Source of the DNA: Lactobacillus selangorensis
GTDB lineage: Bacteria; Bacillota; Bacilli; Lactobacillales; Lactobacillaceae
Direction of reading: 5' to 3'
Assembly: GCF_001437205.1 (NCBI RefSeq)
Contig: NZ_JQAZ01000001.1
Span: 310,001 to 374,000 of the forward strand
DNA length: 64,000 bases
This document shows positions 38,386 through 47,649 of the stretch, one piece after another. The notes under the pieces are model-generated. The model was not told the origin of the DNA. It made no database searches and worked only from the letters and a program-made list of their open reading frames with translations. Numbering within the stretch: position 1 is the first letter of the stretch; every line of letters begins with the position of its first letter. The position numbers and the translations under genes are program-made.

Positions 38386-41300
38386 TTATTGCTTGCCGGA
38401 TGGCTCCGAATTCGTTTTCAAAACCACATTCTTGGATGTAAGCATTTCCGCCAGCCGATCTAATAAAACTTGTGTCGGCGCCACCCAGTATTTTTTCGGC
38501 AGCAAAACGGTCTTTTTAGTCGTCTGATCATGTAAAACGACCGGCGTCTGTCCCTGACTGTTTAATAAGACCGGCGGCAGTTGCTGCTGCTGAGCAGGTG
38601 TTGCCGTTTGCAGATACAATGTCTGCTGCGGCACCCGTTTCATCACATTCGCCGCTAATTGAATCTGGTCGGCAGCAATTTGCAGATCAGGGTGTAATTC
38701 GACTTTTCCGAAAATGACCAGTACTTGCCCTCTTTTCAGTCGGGAACCAACTTGTTTGAATAAATTCGGGAAGACGGTCACGCTGATCTCCGCACTCGCA
38801 TCCTGAACGGTCACAAAGGCCATCTGTTGGCCCTTTTTAGTCCGAATGACTTTGATCCGGCGCACATAGCCCAGCAAATTAGCTCGTGTATCGGGTTGCA
38901 GCTCATTAATTGCTGTCAGCGGCATTACCAATCGAATGGCAGCATATGGTTCGACTGGATGTCCCGACAAATAGACACCAAGATATTGTTCCTCTTTATC
39001 GAGTCGTTCCGTCAATTCCAAGTTTGGCACTTCGGCCTTTTTCATCGGCAGCTGGGCAAAAAGATCCATGTTGTCACCGAATAATTGGATGCTTTCGAGT
39101 GCTTTCGGCAGGTCGGCCAAGAGCTGGCCCCGATTCGGGCTCACGGCATCAAAGGCCCCGCTGTAAATCAAAGGTTCAATCAGATCTGCTTTCAGAAATT
39201 TGGAATCGAGCCGGCGGAGAAAATCGGTCAAACTTTGATAAGGCCGGTCTTGACGTTCGTTGAGAATTGCATCGACAAAATCACGCCGCAGTCCCTTGAT
39301 GCACAGCAGACCGAACCAAACCGTCTGGTCGAACCATTCGAAATAACGGCCGCTGCGATTGACATCCGGTGCATGGGCTTTGACACCACGCTGATGCATT
39401 TCCAATAAATAATTTTTCAGCTTCTTACGGTCCCCTAGCGCCGAATTGAGGAGTGCCGTATAAAAAGCACCCGGATAATGAACTTTCAAGTACGCTAGCC
39501 AGAAGGCAATTAAACTGTAGGCAACGGCATGCGAACGGTTAAACCCATAGTTGGCAAACCGTTCGATATAATCATAGGTCGTTACCGCCGTTTGTTCAGA
39601 ATAGCCCTTTTGCTGGGCCCCCTGAATGAACTTGGTCCGTTCAGCATCGATGACTTCCTTTTTCTTCTTGCTCATCGCCCGCCGCAGCAAATCGGCTTCG
39701 CCTAAGGATAATCCGCCCATCGTTGAAGCCACTTGCATGACCTGCTCCTGATAGACGAGCACGCCGTAAGTCGGACCAAGAATCGGTTTTAACGACGGGT
39801 CCGGATATTGAACCGGTTCCGTGCCGTTTTTGCGGGCCGCAAAGGTTGGAATGTTTTCGACTGGACCAGGACGATACAACGCTGCCGTTGCAACGACATC
39901 TTCGAATTGAGTTGGATGAATCTGCTGCAAAGCTCGTTTAATCCCGTCCGATTCGAATTGGAAGACCCCATTGGTTTCGCCCCGCTGAAATAATTTCAGT
40001 GTCGGTTCATCATCCAATGGAATCTGATCTAAATGAAATGGCTGTCCCATTTGTTTCTGAATCGTATCCACAATCTGAGTCAAAATCGTTAAATTTTTGA
40101 GCCCCAGAAAATCAATTTTCAGCAAACCGACCGCTTCGACGTTGCCCTTGGTGAATTGAACCAAGTCAATGCCGTTGCTGCCTTTTTGCAAAGGAACCGT
40201 ATCCGTTAACGCATGCGCACTCAAGACAATCCCAGCCGCATGGGTCGAATAGTTGCGGGGCAGCCCTTCTAAGCGGCAGGCCGTTTCATACAGCAGCTGA
40301 TTTTTCGGCCCGTCATGAACCAAATTACGGAGTCGCTGTGACTTGTCATAGGCTTCCTGCAGCGTCACATGAAAAATATTCGGAATGGCTTGGGCCCATT
40401 CGCTAGCTTCAAACTGACTGAGTCCAAACACACGGGCCACATTCCGTAAGGACGATTTTGCCGCCAAGGTTCCGAATGTGATGATTTGAGCCATATGTTC
40501 GCTGCCATACCGTTCATGCACATATTGCAAGAGTTCTTCCCGCCGATCATCCGGAATATCCAAATCAATATCGGGCATGTTTTGCCGGTTCGGATTCAGA
40601 AAACGTTCAAACAACAAATTGTAGCGAATCGGATCGACTTCAGTAATGGCTAAGGCATACGCCACCAATGATCCAGCCGCCGAACCCCGCCCTGGCCCGA
40701 TTAGAATCCCGACGGAACGAGCATGATGAACGACATCCCAGACGATCAGAAAATAATCGGCAAACCCCATCTGATTGATGATGCCCAATTCATACTGCAG
40801 CCGCTGCTGATAATTGTCCGGAATGGCACCTTTAAAACGTGCCTGCAATCCCCTTTGCGCTAATTGATTCAGATACGCCACTGCCGATTCCTGGTCAGGC
40901 GTCGGAAAATGCGGCAATTGCGGTGCCTGGAAAGAAATCGTGACTGCACACTGATCGGCAATCAGTGCCGTATTTGCCGCTGCTTCTGCTAGGCCGGCAA
41001 TGACAAAATCGGCCTGACTGCGCGTCATCGTTGGTAAAGCGTAAGGTCCCTCCTTTTGCGGAACCTGCAATTCAGCAGCCGCCATTTTATCGCCAGCAGC
41101 AATATGACCCATTACGTCAACTGCAAATGCATCGTTCGGATCTAAATAGCGGACATCGCCCAATGCCACTAACGGAACTTTACTTTCCGCATGGACCGCT
41201 TTAATTGCAGCTTGTTCAGCTGCACTTGCTTGCAAGCTAATTCCTAAGTACAAACTATCCGCATCGGCAGCTGCCTGCAGCTGTTGCAAGTATTGGACTG

Positions 41301-41727
41301 CAGCCGGCAATGATTCCTGGTCGACAAGCGCAGCCAGTTCACTGCCCTGACCAGGCGTGAGTACAAAGAGATCGCCTAATAACGGCTGCACCTGTGCAAA
41401 AGTAACGGATGTCGCACTCGTTTCGACCAGCGTTGATAGTTTCAGCAAATGACGATAACCGGACTCATTTTTAGCCAGCAGGAGCAATGGAAAATCCGTT
41501 TGCGTCACCAGCAGCCCTGACAAAATCAAAGTCATTCCCAAGATTGGTTTCAGCCCAGCTTGATGTGCGGCCCGATAGAAATCAATCACACCGTACAGGA
41601 CATTTTCATCGGTAAGGGCAACTGCCTGATAACCCCGTTCTTGTGCGGCAGTGACCAGATCATTGACGGTCGTGGTACTTTTCAGCAAACTATATGTACT
41701 TTTAACCTGCAACTGTGTAAATGGCAC
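38386..41727 (-). CDS. dnaE: DNA polymerase III alpha subunit DnaE
   Basis: Second replicative polymerase of Firmicutes, extending RNA primers on the lagging strand and taking part in SOS mutagenesis. I place the start at the GTG at 41727 (1113 aa, MPFTQLQVKSTYSLL), 9 nt after AAGGAGG. Order: PHP domain (1-about 260), palm with GPGRGSAAGS and the catalytic PDIDLDIPD (D386, D388, D390), fingers, helix-hairpin-helix, and an OB fold (about 960-1050). The PHP motif is K-S-T-Y where E. coli has H-S-D-Y, so it is probably inactive as a nuclease. A LexA-like box overlaps the leader. Confidence 0.97.
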   Translation of the reverse strand: MPFTQLQVKSTYSLLKSTTTVNDLVTAAQERGYQAVALTDENVLYGVIDFYRAAHQAGLKPILGMTLILSGLLVTQTDFPLLLLAKNESGYRHLLKLSTLVETSATSVTFAQVQPLLGDLFVLTPGQGSELAALVDQESLPAAVQYLQQLQAAADADSLYLGISLQASAAEQAAIKAVHAESKVPLVALGDVRYLDPNDAFAVDVMGHIAAGDKMAAAELQVPQKEGPYALPTMTRSQADFVIAGLAEAAANTALIADQCAVTISFQAPQLPHFPTPDQESAVAYLNQLAQRGLQARFKGAIPDNYQQRLQYELGIINQMGFADYFLIVWDVVHHARSVGILIGPGRGSAAGSLVAYALAITEVDPIRYNLLFERFLNPNRQNMPDIDLDIPDDRREELLQYVHERYGSEHMAQIITFGTLAAKSSLRNVARVFGLSQFEASEWAQAIPNIFHVTLQEAYDKSQRLRNLVHDGPKNQLLYETACRLEGLPRNYSTHAAGIVLSAHALTDTVPLQKGSNGIDLVQFTKGNVEAVGLLKIDFLGLKNLTILTQIVDTIQKQMGQPFHLDQIPLDDEPTLKLFQRGETNGVFQFESDGIKRALQQIHPTQFEDVVATAALYRPGPVENIPTFAARKNGTEPVQYPDPSLKPILGPTYGVLVYQEQVMQVASTMGGLSLGEADLLRRAMSKKKKEVIDAERTKFIQGAQQKGYSEQTAVTTYDYIERFANYGFNRSHAVAYSLIAFWLAYLKVHYPGAFYTALLNSALGDRKKLKNYLLEMHQRGVKAHAPDVNRSGRYFEWFDQTVWFGLLCIKGLRRDFVDAILNERQDRPYQSLTDFLRRLDSKFLKADLIEPLIYSGAFDAVSPNRGQLLADLPKALESIQLFGDNMDLFAQLPMKKAEVPNLELTERLDKEEQYLGVYLSGHPVEPYAAIRLVMPLTAINELQPDTRANLLGYVRRIKVIRTKKGQQMAFVTVQDASAEISVTVFPNLFKQVGSRLKRGQVLVIFGKVELHPDLQIAADQIQLAANVMKRVPQQTLYLQTATPAQQQQLPPVLLNSQGQTPVVLHDQTTKKTVLLPKKYWVAPTQVLLDRLAEMLTSKNVVLKTNSEPSGKQ

Positions 41728-41747
41728 GGCCAGCACCCTCCTTTTTT

Positions 41748-41761
41748 CAAACACACGTTCC
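41748..41761. promoter_or_regulatory. LexA-like box at dnaE
   Basis: Minus strand GGAACGTGTGTTTG matches 13 of 14 positions of CGAACRNRYGTTYG (first base G instead of C). It lies between the dnaE -10 element and its ribosome binding site, a position where a repressor would block transcription. dnaE belongs to the SOS regulon of Bacillus subtilis. Confidence 0.65.
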
Positions 41762-41777
41762 TATTCTTTGTGCCCTT

Positions 41778-41786
41778 ATTATAGCA
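41778..41786 (-). promoter_or_regulatory. dnaE extended -10 promoter
   Basis: TGCTATAAT, a TGn-extended perfect -10 (TATAAT at 41778-41783) on the minus strand; the -35 region is a T-run. Confidence 0.65.
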
Positions 41787-41838
41787 AACTCGCTTTCCTG
41801 AAAAAAGGGCCGCCAGCGTTTCTATTCCGAACAAATTA

Positions 41839-41847
41839 TGCTAAAAT
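41839..41847 (+). promoter_or_regulatory. Extended -10 promoter of the 58-aa gene
   Basis: TGCTAAAAT, extended -10 (TAAAAT at 41842-41847), 27 bp before the ATG, divergent from the dnaE promoter. Confidence 0.55.
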
Positions 41848-41874
41848 GAGCGAGTAAATAGAAGGAGGCCCACC

Positions 41875-42051
41875 ATGAAATATATTGCCATGATCGTTTG
41901 GGCACTCATCTTAGGTCTGGTGGCTGGTTTTATCGGTGCTTCATTGACACAAACAGCCTTCAGCGTGCCGCATACGCTGATCACGATGGGTGTCTTCGCA
42001 ATCTTATTAGGTATTCTGCCCAATTTAACGGCTCATTACAGCACCAAATAA
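41875..42051 (+). CDS. Small membrane protein (YjzD-like, DUF2929)
   Basis: 58 aa, start ATG 6 nt after GAAGGAGG. Two hydrophobic helices, at about 3-23 (MIVWALILGLVAGFIG) and 33-51, with a short loop between. This resembles the YjzD/DUF2929 small membrane proteins of Bacilli in size and topology, but the assignment is tentative because few residues are diagnostic. It is divergent from dnaE and followed by a terminator. Confidence 0.7.
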   Translation: MKYIAMIVWALILGLVAGFIGASLTQTAFSVPHTLITMGVFAILLGILPNLTAHYSTK

Positions 42052-42067
42052 CCTTGCTAGACAGTAA

Positions 42068-42104
42068 AAAAGCTCTGAAACTTTTTGTTTCAGAGCTTTT
42101 CTTT
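42068..42104. terminator. Bidirectional terminator, 58-aa gene / lipoprotein
   Basis: AAAAGCTCTGAAAC/GTTTCAGAGCTTTT perfect 14-bp stem (42068-42100) with T-rich sequence on the plus-strand side and A-run on the other. Confidence 0.85.
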
Positions 42105-42106
42105 TA

Positions 42107-43000
42107 TTATTTCGTAATATAAATGTAGATCCCGTTTGTGGCTACGCCCGTATCAAATTTAACGCCATTCGACTTGATCGTCTTCATGGTCGTCTGCGTA
42201 CTCTTCTGGTTCTTAGTTGCTTTGCTGAACTGCTTCATAACTTCTTTCGGCTTTGCCCCAAAAGCTTGTGCCAACAAGGCAAACGTCGTCCCAAAGTTTT
42301 TCTGGCCCGTCTTGCTCTTAAAGGACTTCATTGGAATAAACAAAGTCGCACCAATCAGCTGATTGTTTTCAACGTTGCCGTAAATCTTGTCATCCTTTTG
42401 ATCGAGCAGCTTGGAAACGCCGTTCTTCGGATTCGTCGGCAATTGCTGATCAGCCGTCTTCTGCTTAGCAGCCTTCATTTGAGCAGCTAATGCCTGCTGC
42501 TGTTGGGCCATGGCTTGTTTCTGGGCCGCCGTCATTTGGGCAGCCTGAGCGGCAGCAGCGGCTTTAGAAGTGCTGCTGCTTTGTGCCTGCTGTTCCTGCA
42601 GTTGCTTTTGCGTTGCTGCTGGTAAAGCAGTGGCCGTCACGATCTGGTTATAGTTTTTGGCAATCTTAGCATAACTGCCTAATGATTTTGCGGCGGCAAC
42701 ATAAACAGTCTTCGAAGTGGTCTGTCCACCGTTTTTAGCCGTGATCTTGACGGTTTGTTTTTTCGTCGTCGGTGCGATTTCGACCGCATAACCGCTACTC
42801 TTAACCGCTGCTTTCTTCTGTTGGCCGCCATCAACGGTATAAGTAACTTTGGCATTTTTATTGGTTTCGCCTTTGACAACGGCAACCATGCCGCTCGGCT
42901 GATAATTGGTTTTAGTGGTCGTTAATTTAATACTCCCACAGCCGCTCAGTAATGCGGCCATCGCAAGTCCCGCAATTCCTGCAAGCCATTTTTTCATCAT
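42107..43000 (-). CDS. Lipoprotein of unknown function
   Basis: 297 aa, not recognised. Signal peptide with lipobox LLSG-C21 (ALLSGCGS), so lipid-anchored on the outer face of the membrane. After that come an Ig-like beta region at about 25-100 with alternating K/T strands (TVKITAKNGGQ), a Gln/Ala-rich coiled linker at about 128-190, and a C-terminal globular part at about 190-297 (NNQLIGATLFIPMKSF, GVATNGIYIYITK). The start follows AAGGA by 7 nt. It is monocistronic, between the 58-aa gene and rpmF. No catalytic motif is visible. Confidence 0.75.
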   Translation of the reverse strand: MMKKWLAGIAGLAMAALLSGCGSIKLTTTKTNYQPSGMVAVVKGETNKNAKVTYTVDGGQQKKAAVKSSGYAVEIAPTTKKQTVKITAKNGGQTTSKTVYVAAAKSLGSYAKIAKNYNQIVTATALPAATQKQLQEQQAQSSSTSKAAAAAQAAQMTAAQKQAMAQQQQALAAQMKAAKQKTADQQLPTNPKNGVSKLLDQKDDKIYGNVENNQLIGATLFIPMKSFKSKTGQKNFGTTFALLAQAFGAKPKEVMKQFSKATKNQKSTQTTMKTIKSNGVKFDTGVATNGIYIYITK

Positions 43001-43121
43001 GCATCCATCCTTTTCACTTAAAAATCAGGCGTTTAAAATGCAACGCTCCCTTATAGTAGCGTTTTTAATCGTAACTTGCAATGAAAATGTGACTAGGTGT
43101 CATATTTTTTATTTTCAGCAC

Positions 43122-43158
43122 AAAAAAAAGCTCGAAACAAGTAATTTGCTTCGAGCTT
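43122..43158 (-). terminator. Terminator of rpmF
   Basis: AAGCTCGAA/TTCGAGCTT stem (43128-43158) followed by T-run on the minus strand. Confidence 0.85.
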
Positions 43159-43165
43159 CCTCGTG

Positions 43166-43360
43166 TTAGTTGTTATCGTTCGCATCAGATGCTGGTGTAA
43201 CAACTTGCTGGCCTTTGTAAAAGCCTTTTGGTGATACATGATGGCTCACGCGGTATTCACCAATTGTTGAATCGAAATGGACGTTTGGCGTCGTTAACTT
43301 CTTGCCGCCACGACGCATCCGCTTTTTAGTCTTTGAAGTTCTTCTCTTCGGAACAGCCAT
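43166..43360 (-). CDS. rpmF: 50S ribosomal protein L32
   Basis: 64 aa from the ATG at 43360, after [27 protein letters not shown] is the diagnostic L32 N-terminus, followed by [20 protein letters not shown]. The zinc-binding CxxC pairs of the C+ paralogue are absent, so this is a C-minus form. It has two promoters upstream and a terminator downstream. Confidence 0.97.
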   Translation of the reverse strand: MAVPKRRTSKTKKRMRRGGKKLTTPNVHFDSTIGEYRVSHHVSPKGFYKGQQVVTPASDANDNN

Positions 43361-43395
43361 GTTTTTCAAACTCCTTTATTTTGTATTCTGTGATA

Positions 43396-43423
43396 ACTAT
43401 ACCGGATTTTTCGTTAATTGCAA
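43396..43423 (-). promoter_or_regulatory. rpmF proximal promoter
   Basis: TTGCAA (43418-43423), 16 bp, TATAGT (43396-43401) on the minus strand, 36 bp before the start codon. Confidence 0.55.
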
Positions 43424-43480
43424 ACGTCATCCGTTAGTCAACGCCTTTTTTCAGACGCACTGTAAAAAGCCGTACAATCT

Positions 43481-43509
43481 ATTATAAAATGAAAAGCCTT
43501 GCTAGACAA
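43481..43509 (-). promoter_or_regulatory. rpmF distal promoter
   Basis: TTGTCT (43504-43509), 17 bp, TATAAT (43481-43486) on the minus strand, about 120 bp before rpmF. Between this and clpB lies a 10-bp hairpin, CAGGAATGAG/CTCATTCCTG, without a T-run. Confidence 0.55.
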
Positions 43510-43593
43510 CCCTTTTCTGCAAAAAGTGTTGTGGCTGGTCAAATTATTTATGTAATGGCAGGAATGAGATTGTTCCTCATTCCTGTGCCTAAA

Positions 43594-46203
43594 TTATTCA
43601 GCGTCGTCATCCTTGGCTGCCGTGTTTTCAAAAACAAGATGGTCGTCCAAGACGTTGATTCGGACGGTAGAATGCGGCTGAACTCGGCCAGCAATAATTT
43701 CCTTGGCCAATGGTGTTTCGACTTCGTTAGTAATGAAGCGGCGTAATGGCCGCGCTCCATAAGCAGGGTCATAGCCCTTTTCAGCGATCCATTGCTGTGC
43801 TTCATCGGAAATCGTTAATTTCACCTCTTGATCTTCCATCCGCTGGGATAATTGATCAAGCATCTTCACCACAATCTGTTTCATATCGTTTAAGGTCAAC
43901 GGACTGAACATAATCGTATCATCGATTCGGTTCAAGAATTCCGGTTTGAACTTCCGTTGAATCAAAGCCTTAACCTGTTCACGGGCTTGATCAGTGATCT
44001 TGCCGTCGCTCTGAGCACTATCCAGCAGAATTTCCGAGCCGAGGTTGGAAGTCATGATGATGATCGTATTCTTAAAGTCGACAGTCCGGCCCTGCCCATC
44101 TGTCAAACGACCGTCATCCAAAACCTGCAGCAAGATATTGAAGACATCTGGATTAGCCTTTTCGATTTCATCGAGTAAGACGATCGTGTACGGATTGCGG
44201 CGAACGGCTTCTGTCAATTGGCCGCCCTGTTCGTAACCGACATAGCCAGGCGCTGCCCCGACTAAACGCGAAACAGACGCTTTTTCCATATATTCAGACA
44301 TATCGATCCGCACCATATGCTTTTCCGAATCGAACAAATCTTCAGCCAAGGCCTTGGCTAATTCAGTTTTCCCGACCCCAGTTGGGCCTAAGAACAGAAA
44401 TGACCCTAATGGACGGTTGGGGTCCTGCAAACCGGCTCTGGAACGGAGCACAGCATCGGAAACAGCATCAACCGCCTGATCCTGACCAACGACCCGTTTA
44501 TGCAGATTGTCAGCCAAATGCATCAGTTTTTGGCGGTCGCCTTCGACTAATTTAGCTACTGGAATCCCAGTTTCACGGCTGATTACTTGCGCAATTTCAT
44601 TTTCAGTAACGGATTCTTGGACCATCCACTCAGATGGACGATCCTTCTTTTCCATACTCTTTAATTCTTTTTCGAGTTCTGGAATCGTGCCATGCTGCAA
44701 TTTAGCGGCCGCTTCAAGGTCATAGTTGCCCTGTGCCTCTTCCAAATCGTGCTTGGCTTTGTCGATTTCGGCCTTCTTGTCGTTCAGATCCGTGATGTCT
44801 TTCTTTTCGGCATCCCATTGGGCCTGCATCTTATTAACCTGTTCGCGAGTATCGGCTAATTGCGTTTGTGTTTCTTTTAACCGTTTCTGCGAAGCCGAAT
44901 CGGTTTCCTTCTTTAATGCCTGCTCTTCGATCTGCAGCTGCATCAATTTACGGTTGGCCTGGTCGAGTTCAGTCGGAACGGAATTCATTTCAACATTGAT
45001 ATTAGCACTAGCTTCATCGACTAAATCAATCGCCTTATCGGGCAGGAACCGATCGGTAATGTAACGATTCGACAACGTTGCCGCTGCAACCAAAGCATTA
45101 TCATGAATGCGAACGCCATGGAACACTTCAAAACGTTCCTTCAAACCACGTAAAATATTGATTGTGTCTTCAACGGATGGCTCTTGGACCATGACCCGCT
45201 GGAACCGCCGTTCTAAGGCTTTATCTTTTTCGATATACTGACGGTATTCATCTAAGGTTGTGGCCCCAATCAAATGAAGCTCGCCCCGGGCCAGCATCGG
45301 CTTCAGCAAGTTGCCGGCATCCATGCTGCCTTCTGCACTCCCGGCACCGACAATGTTATGAATTTCATCAATAAAGAGAATGATCTGGCCTTTGCTCTTC
45401 TTAACTTCATCGAGAACGGCTTTCATCCGCTCTTCAAATTCGCCCCGATACTTGGCACCAGCTACCATGCCGCCCATATCGAGTGAAATAATCGTTTTGT
45501 CCTTCAAATTATCAGGCACATCGCCCCGAACGATTCGTTGTGCGAGTCCTTCAACAATCGCCGTTTTGCCGACCCCAGGTTCCCCTAAGAGAATCGGATT
45601 GTTTTTGGTCTTCCGGGACAAAATCCGGATCACATCCCGAATTTCTTCATCACGGCCGATGATCGGATCCATTTTGCCAGAGCGTTCGGCCTTGACTAAA
45701 TCAGTCCCATATTTTTCGAGTGCTTTATAATTTTGTTCCTGATTCTTGGAAGTGACCCGCTGGCCGCCCCGAATCTTTTCAACCACTGCCTGCAATTTCT
45801 TATCGGTAATGCCGTTTTTCGTCAAAAATTGTGTCAATGGATCATACTTCAATGTCATTAACGCTAAAATGACGGCTTCGGTCGAAATATATTCATCTTG
45901 GAATTTATTCTTGATACCGTCAGCAGCATTCAACAATTGATACAAATTCTGTGACAGCGTCTGACCGTAAGATGAACTGCCTTCGACTGTCGGAATCTGA
46001 TCAATTTCATGATCGAGTTCGGCTTGGAGGGCGGTAACATCCATACCGGCATCCTGAAAGACCTGTGCACCAAGCTGATCCGGTTCCGTCAAGTATTTAA
46101 ACAGCTGCGGAATTCCGATTTCCTGCTGATGCCGTGTAATCGTGATCTGTTGTGCTTCGGCTAAAGCATCTTGGACCGCTTGTGTTAATTTATCTGGATT
46201 CAT
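43594..46203 (-). CDS. clpB: ATP-dependent chaperone ClpB
   Basis: Hsp100 disaggregase acting with DnaK on heat-damaged aggregates. The 869-aa protein has a Clp-N domain (1-about 145), AAA1 with GEPGVGKT (207-214), a long coiled-coil M domain (about 405-525) that sets ClpB apart from ClpC/ClpE, and AAA2 with GPTGVGKT at about 605. The IGF/IGL ClpP-docking loop is absent. A CtsR operator in its promoter shows class III heat-shock control. A second promoter with a LexA box lies farther upstream. Confidence 0.97.
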   Translation of the reverse strand: MNPDKLTQAVQDALAEAQQITITRHQQEIGIPQLFKYLTEPDQLGAQVFQDAGMDVTALQAELDHEIDQIPTVEGSSSYGQTLSQNLYQLLNAADGIKNKFQDEYISTEAVILALMTLKYDPLTQFLTKNGITDKKLQAVVEKIRGGQRVTSKNQEQNYKALEKYGTDLVKAERSGKMDPIIGRDEEIRDVIRILSRKTKNNPILLGEPGVGKTAIVEGLAQRIVRGDVPDNLKDKTIISLDMGGMVAGAKYRGEFEERMKAVLDEVKKSKGQIILFIDEIHNIVGAGSAEGSMDAGNLLKPMLARGELHLIGATTLDEYRQYIEKDKALERRFQRVMVQEPSVEDTINILRGLKERFEVFHGVRIHDNALVAAATLSNRYITDRFLPDKAIDLVDEASANINVEMNSVPTELDQANRKLMQLQIEEQALKKETDSASQKRLKETQTQLADTREQVNKMQAQWDAEKKDITDLNDKKAEIDKAKHDLEEAQGNYDLEAAAKLQHGTIPELEKELKSMEKKDRPSEWMVQESVTENEIAQVISRETGIPVAKLVEGDRQKLMHLADNLHKRVVGQDQAVDAVSDAVLRSRAGLQDPNRPLGSFLFLGPTGVGKTELAKALAEDLFDSEKHMVRIDMSEYMEKASVSRLVGAAPGYVGYEQGGQLTEAVRRNPYTIVLLDEIEKANPDVFNILLQVLDDGRLTDGQGRTVDFKNTIIIMTSNLGSEILLDSAQSDGKITDQAREQVKALIQRKFKPEFLNRIDDTIMFSPLTLNDMKQIVVKMLDQLSQRMEDQEVKLTISDEAQQWIAEKGYDPAYGARPLRRFITNEVETPLAKEIIAGRVQPHSTVRINVLDDHLVFENTAAKDDDAE

Positions 46204-46271
46204 TCAAAAACTTCCCTTCGTTTTGAATTGCTTTTTAAGCATTTTATTTCTAATTTCAGTGGACACTTTAG

Positions 46272-46300
46272 ATAATAGTCAAAGAAGGTCAAACATGCAA
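46272..46300 (-). promoter_or_regulatory. clpB promoter with CtsR operator
   Basis: TTGCAT (46295-46300), 17 bp, TATTAT (46272-46277) on the minus strand. The spacer and first base of the -10 are filled by the heptad repeat AGTCAAAGAAGGTCAAA (46277-46293), an exact match to the CtsR operator. Confidence 0.88.
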
Positions 46301-46321
46301 GCAAAATCTCTTTTGGTGCAC

Positions 46322-46350
46322 AAAAAAGCGGCAGGACTGACCTGTCGCTT
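46322..46350 (-). terminator. Terminator upstream of clpB
   Basis: In the minus-strand RNA AAGCGACAGG/CCTGCCGCTT forms a 10-bp stem (one mismatch, 5-nt loop) followed by T5. It lies between a LexA-controlled promoter and the clpB promoter. Confidence 0.7.
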
Positions 46351-46375
46351 TGTACCGTTTGACTATCTGCTTAGT

Positions 46376-46404
46376 ATAATAGCACGAACATATGTTTGTG
46401 TCAA
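46376..46404 (-). promoter_or_regulatory. SOS promoter with perfect LexA box between lapA and clpB
   Basis: TTGACA (46399-46404), exactly 17 bp, TATTAT (46376-46381) on the minus strand. The spacer holds CGAACATATGTTTG (46385-46398, read on the plus strand), a full match to the LexA consensus. Transcription would start near 46369 and reach a terminator after about 50 nt. No coding sequence follows before it. Confidence 0.75.
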
Positions 46405-46421
46405 CGATTTTATAAATATTT

Positions 46422-46820
46422 TTATGATAAATTGTTCGGCCCGTCATCCGGTACATCAGCCTGGGCAATCTGTGCCTTCAAACCCTTGATTTCCTGATTC
46501 TTGCGTGCAATCTGATCTTTGTACTGCTTCGTTTGTTTCTGAACCTGTTCCTGTAATTGCTTCTGCTGATCGCCCTGCGCTTCTTTAAGCTGCTGCTGCA
46601 GTTTTTTCTGTTCTTTGCGATGCGCAACACTTGTCGAAGTGGAGACGAGTGCCGTAATGATTGCGCCAATCAGTAATGAACCAATAATAATAATGATCAG
46701 CGGCCATTTGACCTCTGCAAAACCAAAATTGATTTTAACCGGCGCCACATTCAGCACCGCAAAAACAACGATGATCAGCGTTAAGAGTAATCCTAATACT
46801 AGTTTGCCCTGATTTTTCAT
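46422..46820 (-). CDS. LapA-family membrane protein
   Basis: 132 aa: two transmembrane helices at about 5-27 and 40-62 (LapA/DUF1049), then a Gln/Lys-rich coiled coil at about 68-118 and an acidic tail. The start lies after AGGAGG. In E. coli the LapA/LapB pair regulates lipopolysaccharide, which this organism lacks, so that role cannot apply. It follows the SDR gene by 14 bp. Confidence 0.82.
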   Translation of the reverse strand: MKNQGKLVLGLLLTLIIVVFAVLNVAPVKINFGFAEVKWPLIIIIIGSLLIGAIITALVSTSTSVAHRKEQKKLQQQLKEAQGDQQKQLQEQVQKQTKQYKDQIARKNQEIKGLKAQIAQADVPDDGPNNLS

Positions 46821-46834
46821 TCATCGGCTCCTCC

Positions 46835-47647
46835 TTACTTGCGATTGAATAACCCACCGGCCAGCCAATCACCGAGATGGGGGAATAATTGATAAAAACG
46901 GGCTGCGACTTCCATAACCGCCGGCATGTTAATATCCCGCTTTTCATGGCCAATGCTGTCCACGATCCGTTTCGCAACTCGATCCGGATCCAAAACGATC
47001 CAATCGACCTGCTTTAAATAATCACCGCCAGCATCCGCAGTCGTGAAGAAATTCGTTTTGACCGGTCCCAAATAGACAGCGGTCACTTGCACACCGGCTG
47101 GCCGCAGTTCTAAACGCAATCCGTCTGAATACCCCCGCACGGCAAACTTCGTGGCCGAATAAACTGCCGATTTCGGTGTGGCCATTTTGCCGGCCATTGA
47201 TGAAATGTTGATGATCTGACCACGTTCATTCGTCACCATTTGAGTGCCCAACTTCTGGGACAAGTACATTAACCCCAGCACATTGACTTTGAACATCTGT
47301 GCAACCGTCTTCGGCGCAACATCAAAAGCATTCTCAAAGACACCGAAGCCGGCAGCATTGACCAACACATCTACTTGGTCGACCTGGGCATTGATCTGCG
47401 CAACCGCTCGATCGATGTCATCCGGATCAGACACATCCAGTGGAATTGCATAAGCCGGTTGATGGGACAAGGCCATGCATTCCTGCCGGACTGTTTCCAA
47501 AGCATCCAAATGCCGGGCTAAAACAATAACGATCATGCCGCGACTAGCAGCCTCATAGGCGACGGATTTGCCGATTCCTGAGGAACCGCCCGTAACGACG
47601 ATTACTTTGCCTTGTAATTGCTGTAACTGTGCCAAATTTTTCATCAT
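46835..47647 (-). CDS. Short-chain dehydrogenase/reductase
   Basis: 270 aa NAD(P)-dependent oxidoreductase. Cofactor motif TGGSSGIG (19-26), NAAG at about 97-100, and the catalytic S150 and YSATK with Y163 and K167. Substrate unknown. It ends in a hydrophobic helix region (AARFYQLFPHLGDWLAGG). It overlaps neither neighbour but starts 2 bp after rnz, so rnz-SDR-lapA probably form one transcript. Confidence 0.9.
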   Translation of the reverse strand: MMKNLAQLQQLQGKVIVVTGGSSGIGKSVAYEAASRGMIVIVLARHLDALETVRQECMALSHQPAYAIPLDVSDPDDIDRAVAQINAQVDQVDVLVNAAGFGVFENAFDVAPKTVAQMFKVNVLGLMYLSQKLGTQMVTNERGQIINISSMAGKMATPKSAVYSATKFAVRGYSDGLRLELRPAGVQVTAVYLGPVKTNFFTTADAGGDYLKQVDWIVLDPDRVAKRIVDSIGHEKRDINMPAVMEVAARFYQLFPHLGDWLAGGLFNRK

Positions 47648-47649
47648 GA

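Noticed and set aside
43559-43586. Hairpin CAGGAATGAG/CTCATTCCTG after clpB as terminator
   Set aside because: No T-run follows on the minus strand, so it is not supported as an intrinsic terminator.
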